Source: Acidobacteriota bacterium (GTDB taxonomy: Bacteria > Acidobacteriota > Vicinamibacteria > Vicinamibacterales > UBA2999). From it: a stretch of 64,000 nt of DNA. Under the pieces are notes generated by a model. The model made no database searches. It had not been told where the DNA came from and saw only the letters and a list, made by a program, of their open reading frames with translations. Below, piece by piece: positions 6,527-14,885 of the stretch (positions are counted from its first letter, which is position 1; each line of letters begins with the position of its first letter). The DNA is taken from assembly GCA_963169195.1 (NCBI GenBank), contig CAUJDN010000088.1, positions 36,487-100,486 on the forward strand, written 5' to 3'. A program made the position numbers and the translations under genes.

Positions 6527-9304
6527 TCAGAACGGCGAGAACCCGAAATTGAGGGTGAAGGTCCGCCCGAGGTTGAACAGCCGCTGCAGCTGCCCGCCCT
6601 GCGTGAACTCGTAGTCGGCGTCCGTCAGGTTGTCGATGCTCGCGCGGACGTTCAGCTTCCGGAACACGCGGGCCGACACGACGAGATCGAGGATGCCGCG
6701 CGACTGCTCGATGATGTCCGGCAGGCCGACCGATCCCACGTCGGCGATGCGGTCGTCGAAGAAGTTGTAGAGCAGGCGGATGGACGCCGGCCCGGCGTTC
6801 GCCTCGGCCACGAGGTTGAACAGGTTCTTCGACTGGCCGGCCAGCGGGCGCTCGAGCGAGGTCTGCACCTGCGCCGCCGCCGGGGTGAGCGTGATGGACG
6901 AATCCACCCACGTGTAGTTCGCGCCGACCAGGAGGTTCGGCCCGAGCCGCTTGCGCGCCTCGACCTCGAACCCGTAGTTCTTCGCGCTGTCCGCGTTGGT
7001 GAACGACGTGCGCAGCTGAGCCGTCGGCTCGACGATGCGCTCGATCGGGTTGTCGAAGCGCTTGTAGAAGAAGCTGACCGCGAAGACCTCGTCGGAGCCC
7101 GGGAAGATCTCATAGCGCGCGTCGTAGTTCTGGATGAGGGCGCGCTCCAGGTCGGGATTGCCCACCACGGCGCGGCCGCCCACCACGTCGGTGAACTCGA
7201 ACGGCGCCAGCTCGCGGAACTCGGGACGGTTCACGGTCTGGCTGAAGCTGACGCGGACGTTCTGGTTCGCCCGGACCGAGTAGACGAAGTTCACGCCCGG
7301 GAAGATATCGGTCTTCTTGATCTGGGCGCGGATGATGTCCGGATCCCCCTCGAAGTCGAACAGGTCGAACGTGTCGACCCGCTGGTCGAACCGCTCGACC
7401 CGGGCGCCGGCGATGAGGCGCGCCCTCGTCGAGAGGGCCAGGTCCGTCATCCCGTAGAAGGCCGCCGTCGTCTGCTCCGCCGCGTAGGCGTCGGTGACGC
7501 GCGTCTCCTCCTTCAGCTCGAAGGCGCCGGGCCGGATGTTCTGCGGCGTGAAGATGTCCTCGGGCTGCAGGCCGAGGTTGATGCCGCGGTTGCTGACCGG
7601 GACGTAGCGGAACCGGCGGGAGCTGAAGTCACGGGTCCGCTCGATGTACTGCCCGCCGAACTTGAACTGCGTCGGCAGCTCGTTGATCGTCCGGAAGACG
7701 CTCCACGAACCCGCGAAGTCCTTCGAGTCGTCGTCCAGCGTGTTGAACATCCGCAGACCGGACTGCGACTCGTCCGAGAGGATGAACCGGTTGCCCTCGA
7801 ACTCGTAGAGCACCTCCCGCAGGTCGGGCTCGTCGCGCTGGGCCTTCGACACCGTCGCACGCCAGTCGATGCGGCTGTTCCCCGCGCCGCTGAAGAAGTG
7901 CTCGCCCGTCAGGCCCGTCGAGAGGAGGTCCTCTTCGATCCAGAACAGACGCTGGTTGCGGATGGTGGTGTTGATGTCGGAGTTGAAGCCCTCGAACTGC
8001 CGGGCCTCGTCCCGGCCGGAGTGCGAGTAGAAGTTCTCCCAGGTGACGCGCTGGTTGGGCGTCATCTGCAGCGAGACATTGCCCACGGCCCCGATCGACG
8101 CCCGCCGGGTCGCGATGTCGAAGTCGTAGTCGCTGAACTCCGTCAGGGTGCCGCCCTGCCCCGTCCGGTAGTAGACCTGGCGCTCCTCGTTGAACTGCTC
8201 GCGGTACGACTGGGTGTAGCTGCCGATGAATCCGACCTTGCCGGCGCGCGCCCCGAACGTCGCGCCCCCGGACTGATTGGGCAGCGCCTGCCGCGACCGC
8301 AGGTTCCAGTTGTTCGCGAACGACTCGCCGATGGTCTCCAGCTCGCTCGTCAGCACGCCCACGTTCGGCGTGTAGATGCCGCCGCGAATGACCTTGCGGT
8401 TCGGCACCGCCGACGGCAGGGCCCGCAGGCCATTGTCGAACCCGCGCCAGTCGCTGCCGCTGCCCGCGTACCCCAACACGTCGTCGCCCGTCGTCTGCGA
8501 GTTGAACCCCAGGCTGTAGGAGAAGTCGAGCACCGTCTGGGACGGGAACTTCAGCGGCATGACCTCGACCAGGCCTCCGGCGAACTCGGCGGAGCGGTCC
8601 GGCGTGTACGACTTGGCGACCGACACGCTGCTCAGCAGGCCGGAGGGGAACAGATCGAGCGCGACGACCTTCTTGTCGGGCTCGGTGGTCGGAATCACCG
8701 CGCCATTGAGCGTCGTGTTGCTGTAGCGCTCCCCCAGCCCGCGCACGAACACGTACTGGTTGTCCACGACCGACAGCCCCGTCACGCGGGACATCGCCGC
8801 GGCGGCGTCCGAGTCGGCGTTGTCCTTCATCTCCTGGCCGCCGAGGTTGTCGGTGATGACGCTCGCCCGCTTGCGCTCGGTGAGCTGGGCTTCGGTGGTG
8901 GCAATCTCCGCCGACGGGGCCTCGCCCCGCACCACGACGGTCTCGGCGAACTTCGCCATCGACAGGCCCACGTCCGCGACCACCGTTCGCTGGCCCGCGG
9001 GCACCTCGAGCGCCAGCAGTCGCTCCTGGTAGCCGTCCATGGAGACCTTCAGCTGGTAGGAGCCCGGCGCCAGGTCCACCGAGTACCGGCCATCGATGTC
9101 GGTGTACACCGTCTCGCCCTGGCCCACCACCTCGACGGGCACGCCGGGCAGCGAGATGTTGTTGAACTCGTCACGGACGATACCGGTCACGCGCGCCTTG
9201 CGCGCGACGGCAGCCTGGGCGGCGGGCTCGGCCACCGCCGGCGTCCACGCGACGCCCAGCAGCAGGCCGGAGAGCGCGGCCGCGCGTGCAAATCGAACAG
9301 TCAT
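6527..9304 (-). CDS. TonB-dependent outer-membrane receptor with carboxypeptidase-regulatory N-terminal domain
   Basis: A 925-residue outer-membrane transporter. A signal peptide (about 1-24) precedes a carboxypeptidase-D regulatory-like beta sandwich (about 38-110). A TonB-box-like ETVVV and a plug domain (about 130-260) follow, then a long beta-barrel ending in the aromatic terminus FSPF. Starts upstream of ATG 9304 exist in frame, but GAGGA lies 5-6 bases before 9304 and this ATG begins the signal peptide. The promoter 80-140 bases upstream carries a four-half-site Pho box, so the cargo is probably phosphate or a phosphorus compound. That is inferred only from regulation and neighbours (pit, phoBR, pst). 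Confidence 0.88.
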   Translation of the reverse strand: MTVRFARAAALSGLLLGVAWTPAVAEPAAQAAVARKARVTGIVRDEFNNISLPGVPVEVVGQGETVYTDIDGRYSVDLAPGSYQLKVSMDGYQERLLALEVPAGQRTVVADVGLSMAKFAETVVVRGEAPSAEIATTEAQLTERKRASVITDNLGGQEMKDNADSDAAAAMSRVTGLSVVDNQYVFVRGLGERYSNTTLNGAVIPTTEPDKKVVALDLFPSGLLSSVSVAKSYTPDRSAEFAGGLVEVMPLKFPSQTVLDFSYSLGFNSQTTGDDVLGYAGSGSDWRGFDNGLRALPSAVPNRKVIRGGIYTPNVGVLTSELETIGESFANNWNLRSRQALPNQSGGATFGARAGKVGFIGSYTQSYREQFNEERQVYYRTGQGGTLTEFSDYDFDIATRRASIGAVGNVSLQMTPNQRVTWENFYSHSGRDEARQFEGFNSDINTTIRNQRLFWIEEDLLSTGLTGEHFFSGAGNSRIDWRATVSKAQRDEPDLREVLYEFEGNRFILSDESQSGLRMFNTLDDDSKDFAGSWSVFRTINELPTQFKFGGQYIERTRDFSSRRFRYVPVSNRGINLGLQPEDIFTPQNIRPGAFELKEETRVTDAYAAEQTTAAFYGMTDLALSTRARLIAGARVERFDQRVDTFDLFDFEGDPDIIRAQIKKTDIFPGVNFVYSVRANQNVRVSFSQTVNRPEFRELAPFEFTDVVGGRAVVGNPDLERALIQNYDARYEIFPGSDEVFAVSFFYKRFDNPIERIVEPTAQLRTSFTNADSAKNYGFEVEARKRLGPNLLVGANYTWVDSSITLTPAAAQVQTSLERPLAGQSKNLFNLVAEANAGPASIRLLYNFFDDRIADVGSVGLPDIIEQSRGILDLVVSARVFRKLNVRASIDNLTDADYEFTQGGQLQRLFNLGRTFTLNFGFSPF

Positions 9305-9385
9305 GCGATTCCTCATTGAAAGCGGGCACAGGCCCCGAGCGCGGAGTGGAGACGAAAGAGAACCCGGTCCTTCTGACACGTGGTC

Positions 9386-9441
9386 AGGCTATCGGGCGGG
9401 AATGAACCACCCGTGACGGGGCTGTTACGAGTGCGTTAACT
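9386..9441 (-). promoter_or_regulatory. Predicted Pho box and -10 of the TonB-receptor operon
   Basis: On the minus strand four 7-base half-sites (AGTTAAC, TCGTAAC, CCGTCAC, GGTTCAT) are separated by 4 bases each. TAGCCT, a -10-like hexamer, begins exactly 10 bases after the fourth. The predicted leader is about 75 bases. Fifteen bases (TAACAGCCCCGTCAC) are identical to the box in front of the second PhoB-like gene at 14027. Confidence 0.75.
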
Positions 9442-9784
9442 TGGCAACCCGCCAGCCGGGCGACATCGCGGCCCCGCGTCCCCGGGTGCCGCCCATGCGC
9501 GCCGCGAGGGAGAGGAAGAAAGGGGGGAGCCCGCCCGGCGCGAACGGGAGCCCAGTGGAGGGAGGCGACATGAGAGCAGGTCGCCGCCGGCGTGCGCGGC
9601 GCGGATGACACAGACGAGCGGACCGGATGCCGGGGTATCTCGAACCCCGGGGCCCTTCCCCCCATCCATGCCATCGGCGTCGTTCACGCCGGCGGCGTTT
9701 CTACACCACTGTAGGGGCCGGAGGCGACAGCCGCGTGACGGCGCGGCGACGACCGTGTCTCAACGACACGTGCCGTCGTGCCCG
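9442..9784. other. Non-coding stretch between TonB-receptor promoter and arsM
   Basis: I see no convincing gene in these 343 bases. The open frames crossing it lack codon structure or family resemblance. Two small hairpins are visible: CCGGGG/CCCCGG arms around 9631-9650, and CGTGTC-TCAAC-GACACG around 9752-9768. The second lies just past the arsM stop on the minus strand and could help end that transcript, but it lacks a T tract. Confidence 0.5.
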
Positions 9785-10651
9785 CTAGGAACAGCAGCCC
9801 GGGCCGCAGCAGGGCGCCGGCGTCGACGCGCCGGGCTTGGTGGCCCGCACGAACGCGCTCATGAAGCGGCCGTCCACCGATTCGGCCAGCCCGTCGCGGT
9901 CCAGCCCCGCGCTGGCGAGAAACGCCCTCGCGTCCTCGGCACGGTAGATGCGGGTGGGCTCGACGTCCACGTCCTCGAAGCCGGCGGCCGCGAGTTTCTG
10001 GCGGTATTCCGTCTCCTCGAGCGCGCCGGCCACGCAGCCGATCCAGAGCTCCATGTTCTTCCGCACCTCGGCCGGCACGTCCGTCCCGCGCACCACCACG
10101 TCCGACACCGCGAACCGCCCGCCGGGCTTGAGCACGCGGAACGCCTCGCGCAGCACCGCGTCCTTGTCGGCCGAGAGGTTGATCACGCAGTTCGAGATGA
10201 TGACGTCCACCGAGTTGTCGGGCAGGGGCACGTGCTCGATCTCCCCCTTCAGGAACTCGACGTTCCCGAGGCCCGACTTCCTCTGGTTCTCGCGCGCGAG
10301 CGCCAGCATGTCGTCGGTCATGTCCAGGCCGTAGGCCTTGCCGGTCGGCCCCACGCGGCGGGCCGACAGCAGCACGTCGATGCCGCCACCCGAGCCCAGG
10401 TCCAGCACGGTCTCGCCCGACTTGAGCTCCGCCAGTGCCGTGGGATTGCCGCAGCCGAGCGAGGCGACGACCGCCTCGATGGGCAGGACGCCAATCTGCG
10501 ACGCGTCGTAGAGGTGGCTGGTGATCGGATCGCAGCTCCCCTCGCCGCTGCCGCAGCCGCAGCTGGTCTTCCCCTGCGCGGCCCGCCGCGCGGCTTCCCC
10601 GTATTTCTCCTGCACGACCGATCGGATGTCCGTCCCGGTGTCGCTCGCCAT
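9785..10651 (-). CDS. arsM: Arsenite S-adenosylmethionine methyltransferase
   Basis: A 288-residue class I SAM methyltransferase of the ArsM type, which methylates As(III). The N-terminal VVQEKYGEAAR and the Cys-rich SCGCGSGEGSC segment, SAM motif I (VLDLGSGGGIDVLLSA), the conserved Cys in SNCVINLS and the Cys in LWIGCVAG together give the arsenite-binding cysteines of this family. The tail ends PCCGPGCCS, a common Cys-pair extension. The start is ATG 10651. The frame runs further only because the CTTGGGT repeat upstream has no stop in it. The gene is divergent from arsR and sits within the phosphate region, which makes sense because arsenate enters through phosphate transporters. Confidence 0.92.
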   Translation of the reverse strand: MASDTGTDIRSVVQEKYGEAARRAAQGKTSCGCGSGEGSCDPITSHLYDASQIGVLPIEAVVASLGCGNPTALAELKSGETVLDLGSGGGIDVLLSARRVGPTGKAYGLDMTDDMLALARENQRKSGLGNVEFLKGEIEHVPLPDNSVDVIISNCVINLSADKDAVLREAFRVLKPGGRFAVSDVVVRGTDVPAEVRKNMELWIGCVAGALEETEYRQKLAAAGFEDVDVEPTRIYRAEDARAFLASAGLDRDGLAESVDGRFMSAFVRATKPGASTPAPCCGPGCCS

Positions 10652-10658
10652 GGGCACT

Positions 10659-10720
10659 CCTGGGTCTTGGGTCTTGGGTCTTGGGTCTTGGGTCTTGGGT
10701 CTTGGGTCTTGGGTCCTGGG
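10659..10720. repeat. CTTGGGT heptamer array between arsM and arsR
   Basis: Seven perfect CTTGGGT units (10666-10714) are flanked by one variant (CCTGGGT) and one partial copy. The array begins 7 bases upstream of the arsM start codon, occupying the position expected for its ribosome binding site and leader. Confidence 0.9.
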
Positions 10721-10724
10721 CGAC

Positions 10725-10778
10725 ATATTCGCCCATCCGAATATCTAGCGGCAATGCTATATTTGTCAAGGCGAATAT
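10725..10778. promoter_or_regulatory. Two ArsR-type operators in the arsM-arsR intergenic region
   Basis: There are two inverted repeats with 7-base arms and 6-base spacers. ATATTCG and CGAATAT flank CCCATC (10725-10744); ATATTTG and CGAATAT flank TCAAGG (10759-10778). The second overlaps the arsR ATG at 10777 and a -10-like TATATT at 10758. Autorepression of arsR and co-control of arsM is the natural reading. Confidence 0.75.
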
Positions 10779-11169
10779 GTCAATCCCCTGCTGCACGCCG
10801 CGCCAGGTTCCCCACCTGAGGGACCTCGACGCGTTGACCACCGTCTACGGGGCGCTCGCGGATCCCACGCGCCTGCGGATCCTGTCGCTCCTCACCGACG
10901 GCGAGGTGTGCGTGTGCGACATCCACGCCAGCCTGGCCGTGCCGCAACCGACGGCCTCCCGGCATCTCGCCTATCTGCGCCGCACGGGCCTGGTGAGCGC
11001 CCGTCGCAGCGGTGTCTGGATGCACTATTCCCTGGCACCTCTCACCGATCCCGTCGTGGCCTCGGTCGTGCAGGCCGCCCTGCACGCCCTCACGCACACG
11101 CAGGTCGCCGAGACGGACCAGCGCCGACTGCGCGTGAAAGGTGAATCCGCCCAGAACCCCGGAACCTGA
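10777..11169 (+). CDS. arsR: ArsR-family arsenic-responsive repressor
   Basis: A 130-residue winged-helix repressor of the ArsR/SmtB family. It has GALADPTRLRILSLL in the second helix, the As(III)-binding signature EVCVCDIHASL (the family's ELCVCDL), and the recognition helix VPQPTASRHLAYLRRTGLV. The start is ATG 10777, inside the second operator half. The frame reaches upstream only through the heptamer repeat. An extra Cys pair (IPCC) sits at the N-terminus. It is divergent from arsM. The C-terminal tail past the domain is short and polar. Confidence 0.9.
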   Translation: MSIPCCTPRQVPHLRDLDALTTVYGALADPTRLRILSLLTDGEVCVCDIHASLAVPQPTASRHLAYLRRTGLVSARRSGVWMHYSLAPLTDPVVASVVQAALHALTHTQVAETDQRRLRVKGESAQNPGT

Positions 11170-11207
11170 AACCCGAGAACCCGAGCGACCCCTATAATCG
11201 CGGCCAC

Positions 11208-12635
11208 ATGCCGCCTCCTGCCCCCACGCGCGCGCGCGTCCGCGTGCGCGGCCTGATCGCGATCCTCGCGCTCTATCTCGTCATCGCCTATGTCGTGCCG
11301 CGACCCGAGGCGGTCACGCCGCAGGGCTGGCGCCTGGCCGCCATCTTCGGCTGCGTCATCGTCGGGATGATCATCGAGCCGCTCCCGGCCTCGGCGCTGG
11401 TGCTGCTCGGGCTGACGGCCATGGTGGCCAACGGCACGCCGATGCGCGAGGCCCTCGGCGGCTTCGCCGAGCCCTCGGTCTGGCTCGTCATCGTCGCCAT
11501 GCTCATCGCGCGGGTCATGCTCGATACGGGCCTCGCGCGGCGCATCGCGCTCGTGTTCATCCGCGCCGTGGGCAGGAGCTCGCTCGGCGTCTCGTACGCG
11601 CTGCTGATGACCGACGTCACGCTCGCGTCGGGCGTGCCGTCGATCACCGCACGGTCCGCCGGGATGCTGCTGCCCATCGCGCGGCGGATCGCGGAGCTCT
11701 TCGACTCGCATCCGGGGCCGACTGCCGGGCGCATGGGCGCGTTCCTGGTGGCCGCCCTGTACCAGGGCTCGGCCGTGGCGTGCGCGATGTTCTTCACCGG
11801 GCAGGCCAGCAACGTCCTGGGGGCGAACCTGGCCGCGAAGCTGGTCGACGTCGAGGTCACCTGGAGCAGCTGGCTGGTGGCGGCCATGGTGCCCGGGCTG
11901 GCGTCGTGCGCGGTGGTGCCCTGGGTGGTGCACCGCATGCTCACGCCCGCCATCGTCCGCACGCCCGAGGCGCCTCGATTCGCGGCCGACGAGATCGCGA
12001 AGATGGGCCCCATGTCGCGCGACGAGTGGATCACGCTCGGCGTCTTCGCCGGCGTGGGCCTGCTGTGGATCACGTCCACCTGGCACCGGCTCGACGTGAC
12101 GTTCGTCGCGCTGCTCGGGATTGGCGTCCTGCTGCTGACGGGGACCATGTCGTGGCACGCCGCCACCAGCGAGCGGCCCGCATGGGACGTCTTCGTCTGG
12201 TACGGCGGCCTGCTGCAGATGAGCACCCTGCTGAACGCGACCGGGACGACGACGGTGTTCGCCGAGACCGTCGGTGCGCTGTTCGTCGGCATCCCGTGGG
12301 TGGTGGTCCTCCTCGGCATCCTGATCGTCTACTTCTACACGCACTATGCCTTCGCCAGCATCACGGCACACGTGCTCGCGATGTTCCCGCCGTTCGTGGT
12401 GCTGCTCGTCGGCATCGGCGTTCCCGCCCAGCTCGCGGTCTACAGCCTGCTGTGCCTCGCGAACCTCCCGGCCGGCCTCACGCACTACGGCACGACGACG
12501 GGTCCCATCCTGTACGGCGTCGGGTACGTGTCGTTCACCGACTGGTGGCGCGTGGGCTTCGCGGTCTCGCTCGCGAACCTGACCATCTGGCTCACCATCG
12601 GCTTCGCCTGGTGGAGGGTGCTGGGGTTCTGGTAG
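11208..12635 (+). CDS. DASS (SLC13)-family anion transporter
   Basis: A 475-residue membrane protein with about twelve hydrophobic helices. It resembles the divalent-anion:Na+ symporter / 2-oxoglutarate-malate translocator family: a central FTGQASNVLGANLA loop, and HYGTTTGPILYGVGYVS near the C-terminus, matching the paired SNT-like substrate motifs and the typical plant SODiT1/CitT C-terminal signature. Likely substrates are C4 or C5 dicarboxylates. It follows arsR by 38 bases and might be cotranscribed. It is not an ArsB or Acr3 sequence, so an arsenic role is not supported. Confidence 0.8.
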   Translation: MPPPAPTRARVRVRGLIAILALYLVIAYVVPRPEAVTPQGWRLAAIFGCVIVGMIIEPLPASALVLLGLTAMVANGTPMREALGGFAEPSVWLVIVAMLIARVMLDTGLARRIALVFIRAVGRSSLGVSYALLMTDVTLASGVPSITARSAGMLLPIARRIAELFDSHPGPTAGRMGAFLVAALYQGSAVACAMFFTGQASNVLGANLAAKLVDVEVTWSSWLVAAMVPGLASCAVVPWVVHRMLTPAIVRTPEAPRFAADEIAKMGPMSRDEWITLGVFAGVGLLWITSTWHRLDVTFVALLGIGVLLLTGTMSWHAATSERPAWDVFVWYGGLLQMSTLLNATGTTTVFAETVGALFVGIPWVVVLLGILIVYFYTHYAFASITAHVLAMFPPFVVLLVGIGVPAQLAVYSLLCLANLPAGLTHYGTTTGPILYGVGYVSFTDWWRVGFAVSLANLTIWLTIGFAWWRVLGFW

Positions 12636-12709
12636 GGGGAGTCGCGAGGCATCCGCGATGGCTGATTTCAGCAATCATCGATGGGCGGCGCTGCGGGTAT
12701 GCTTTCCGC

Positions 12710-13984
12710 ATGCGCAGCGTACTGGCCCTGATCCTGGGCGGCGGGCAAGGCAGCCGCCTGCACCCCCTCACCGAGCTTCGCTCGAAGCCCGCGGTGCCCA
12801 TCGGCGGCAAGTACCGGCTCATCGACGTTCCCATCAGCAACTGCCTGCACGCGGACCTGCGCCGCATCTTCGTGCTGACGCAGTTCAACTCGGCCTCGCT
12901 CAACCGGCACGTCAGCAGCGCGTACCGGATGGACCACTTCTCGCGCGGGTTCGTGGAGATCCTCGCGGCCGAGCAGACTCCCACCTCCACCGCGTGGTTC
13001 CAGGGCACGGCCGACGCGGTGCGGAAGGCGCAGCGCCACTTCATCGAGCACGAGGCGGATTACTACCTGATCCTCGCCGGCGACCACCTCTACCGCATGG
13101 ACTACGGGGAGCTCCTCGAGGCGCACCTGGACCGGGATGCCGACGTCACCATCGCCGCCATGCCCGTGGACGCGGCCGAGGCGACGGGCATGGGCATCTT
13201 CACCTTCGACCGCCAGGGCGCAATCGCCAGCTTCGAGGAGAAGCCGGGTGCCGCGCGGCTGGCGCAGATTGGCCCGAGCCTCGCCGAGGGCGCCGGTTTC
13301 AGGCAGCCGGACGAGGCCCGGCCCTATATCGCCTCGATGGGCATCTACCTCTTCTCGCGGGACGTCATGCTCGAGCTGCTCGCGCAGGAGGCCGGACACG
13401 ACTTCGGCCGCGAGCTCATCCCCGCGGCCCTTGCCCGCTACCGCGTGCGGGCGTTCCCCCACCGCGGATACTGGGCCGATGTGGGCACCATCCAGAGCTT
13501 CTACGACGCGAACATCATGCTGACGCGCCCCGACGCCCCATTCAGCTTCTACGACCCGTCACGGCCCGTCTACACGCACGCGCGCTTCCTGCCGCCGTCG
13601 AAGCTGGTGGACTGCCGGCTCGACAACGCGCTGGTCGCCGAGGGCTGCTACGCCGAGCGCGCGACCATCGCCGACTCGGTCGTGGGGATTCGCATGTCGA
13701 TTGGAGCCGGCAGCGACATCCGGCGATCGGTCCTGCTGGGCGCCGACCACTACGAGCAGGAGCCCGAGCGCGCGCCGGAGCGGCACGCCGTACCCGTCGG
13801 GATCGGCCGCCACGTCGTTCTCGACCGCGTCATCGTGGACAAGAACGCCTGCATCGGCGACGGGGCCAGGCTGGTCAACGCCGCGGGCCTCACCCACGCC
13901 GACGGGGATGGCTGGTTCATCCGCGACGGGGTCATTGTCGTTCCCAAGGGCGGTGTCGTGGCTGCGGGGGCGACCATCGAATGA
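12710..13984 (+). CDS. glgC: Glucose-1-phosphate adenylyltransferase
   Basis: A 424-residue ADP-glucose pyrophosphorylase, the first committed enzyme of glycogen synthesis. The nucleotide-binding loop GGGQGSRLHPLT, the conserved KPAVPIGGKYRLIDVPISN region (split here by SK), WFQGTADAVRK, the catalytic Asp in AGDHLYRMDY and the substrate site EEKP are present. A left-handed beta-helix C-terminal domain ends near KGGVVAAGATIE. The start is ATG 12710. The longer frame overlaps the transporter. It stands alone between the DASS transporter and the second phosphate regulator. Confidence 0.93.
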   Translation: MRSVLALILGGGQGSRLHPLTELRSKPAVPIGGKYRLIDVPISNCLHADLRRIFVLTQFNSASLNRHVSSAYRMDHFSRGFVEILAAEQTPTSTAWFQGTADAVRKAQRHFIEHEADYYLILAGDHLYRMDYGELLEAHLDRDADVTIAAMPVDAAEATGMGIFTFDRQGAIASFEEKPGAARLAQIGPSLAEGAGFRQPDEARPYIASMGIYLFSRDVMLELLAQEAGHDFGRELIPAALARYRVRAFPHRGYWADVGTIQSFYDANIMLTRPDAPFSFYDPSRPVYTHARFLPPSKLVDCRLDNALVAEGCYAERATIADSVVGIRMSIGAGSDIRRSVLLGADHYEQEPERAPERHAVPVGIGRHVVLDRVIVDKNACIGDGARLVNAAGLTHADGDGWFIRDGVIVVPKGGVVAAGATIE

Positions 13985-14026
13985 TGGCGGATCATCGGCC
14001 ATCATCGATGAACGCGGCACCCACCC

Positions 14027-14082
14027 GCGTAACCCACAATTAACAGCCCCGTCACCGCTCGGAAACCTCGGGACGCTACCCT
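14027..14082 (+). promoter_or_regulatory. Predicted Pho box and -10 of the second PhoB-like gene
   Basis: Four 7-base half-sites (GCGTAAC, AATTAAC, CCGTCAC, CGGAAAC) are spaced by exactly 4 bases. A -10-like TACCCT starts 10 bases after the last. GGAGGA and the chosen ATG lie 20-35 bases downstream, giving a short normal leader. Confidence 0.78.
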
Positions 14083-14115
14083 GAATCGAGGGATATGCCC
14101 CCGGAGGAACGACGG

Positions 14116-14874
14116 ATGATGCCGATCCGGATGGAGCGCGCCGAGGGCGCGGCGACGACGCGACTACCGGCCGGGCGCGCCCAGGCCCGGACGCGGGTGC
14201 TCGTCGTCGAGGACGAGGGCGACATCGCCGGGCTCATCCGCCACACGCTCGAGCGCGGAGGCGACGTGGCCGTCGATGTCGCCATGAGCGGCGACGACGC
14301 GCTGAAGGCGGCCACCGCCGATCCGCCGGATCTGATCATCCTGGACCTGAACCTTCCGGTCATGGGAGGCCTGGAGGTCTGTCGCCTGCTCCGGTCCCGA
14401 CCGGGCACGGCGCGCGTCCCCATCATCATGCTGACGGCCCGCACCAGCGAGGGCGACCGCGTCACCGGTCTCGACGCCGGCGCGGACGACTACGTCACCA
14501 AGCCCTTCAGTTTGCGCGAGCTCTCCGCGCGCGTCAGGGCGGTGCTCAGGCGCGGCAAGGGCGACGGAGCGGCTCCCGCGCCCGCCGTCTATCGCGGCCG
14601 GCACCTCGTGGCCGATTTCGACGCCGTCGCCATCGCCGTGGATGGCGAGTCGGTCCGGCTGACGCGCCGCGAGTTCGAATTGCTGAAGTACCTCGTCGAA
14701 AACCGCAACCGCGTGCTTTCGCGCGATCGGCTGCTCGAGCGTGTGTGGGGCTACGACCGCCTCATCGAGACCCGTTCCGTGGACGTGCACGTGGGGCGCC
14801 TGCGCGGCAAGCTCGGCGAGGCCGGCAAGCAGATCGAAACCGTCGTCGGCCTGGGCTACCGGTTCGTCGAGTAG
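14116..14874 (+). CDS. Second PhoB-like OmpR-family response regulator
   Basis: A 252-residue regulator with a receiver domain (VEDE acidic cluster, phospho-Asp77 in ILDLNLPV, MLTAR, TKPF) and an OmpR winged helix (LTRREFELLKYL, ETRSVDVHVGRLRGKL). I chose ATG 14116, 8 bases after GGAGG. An earlier ATG at 14095 lies upstream of that Shine-Dalgarno sequence. Unlike the PhoB at 420 it has no kinase next to it. It carries its own four-half-site Pho box, so it is probably induced in phosphate starvation, either as an autoregulated PhoB or as a second-tier regulator. It is close in sequence to the first regulator over both domains. Confidence 0.85.
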   Translation: MMPIRMERAEGAATTRLPAGRAQARTRVLVVEDEGDIAGLIRHTLERGGDVAVDVAMSGDDALKAATADPPDLIILDLNLPVMGGLEVCRLLRSRPGTARVPIIMLTARTSEGDRVTGLDAGADDYVTKPFSLRELSARVRAVLRRGKGDGAAPAPAVYRGRHLVADFDAVAIAVDGESVRLTRREFELLKYLVENRNRVLSRDRLLERVWGYDRLIETRSVDVHVGRLRGKLGEAGKQIETVVGLGYRFVE

Positions 14875-14885
14875 TCCGGATCGGG

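Noticed and set aside
9384..9687. Short minus-strand frames upstream of the TonB receptor
   Set aside because: They overlap the Pho-box promoter, lack a ribosome binding site and have no family resemblance.
9605..10819. 404-residue plus-strand frame across arsM
   Set aside because: Antisense to a well-supported ArsM and reads through the CTTGGGT repeat.
11208..12635. Arsenite efflux pump next to arsR
   Set aside because: Helix motifs match DASS anion transporters, not ArsB or Acr3.
11025..12674. 549-residue minus-strand frame opposite the DASS transporter
   Set aside because: Shadow of a membrane protein gene; no domain and no membrane pattern of its own.
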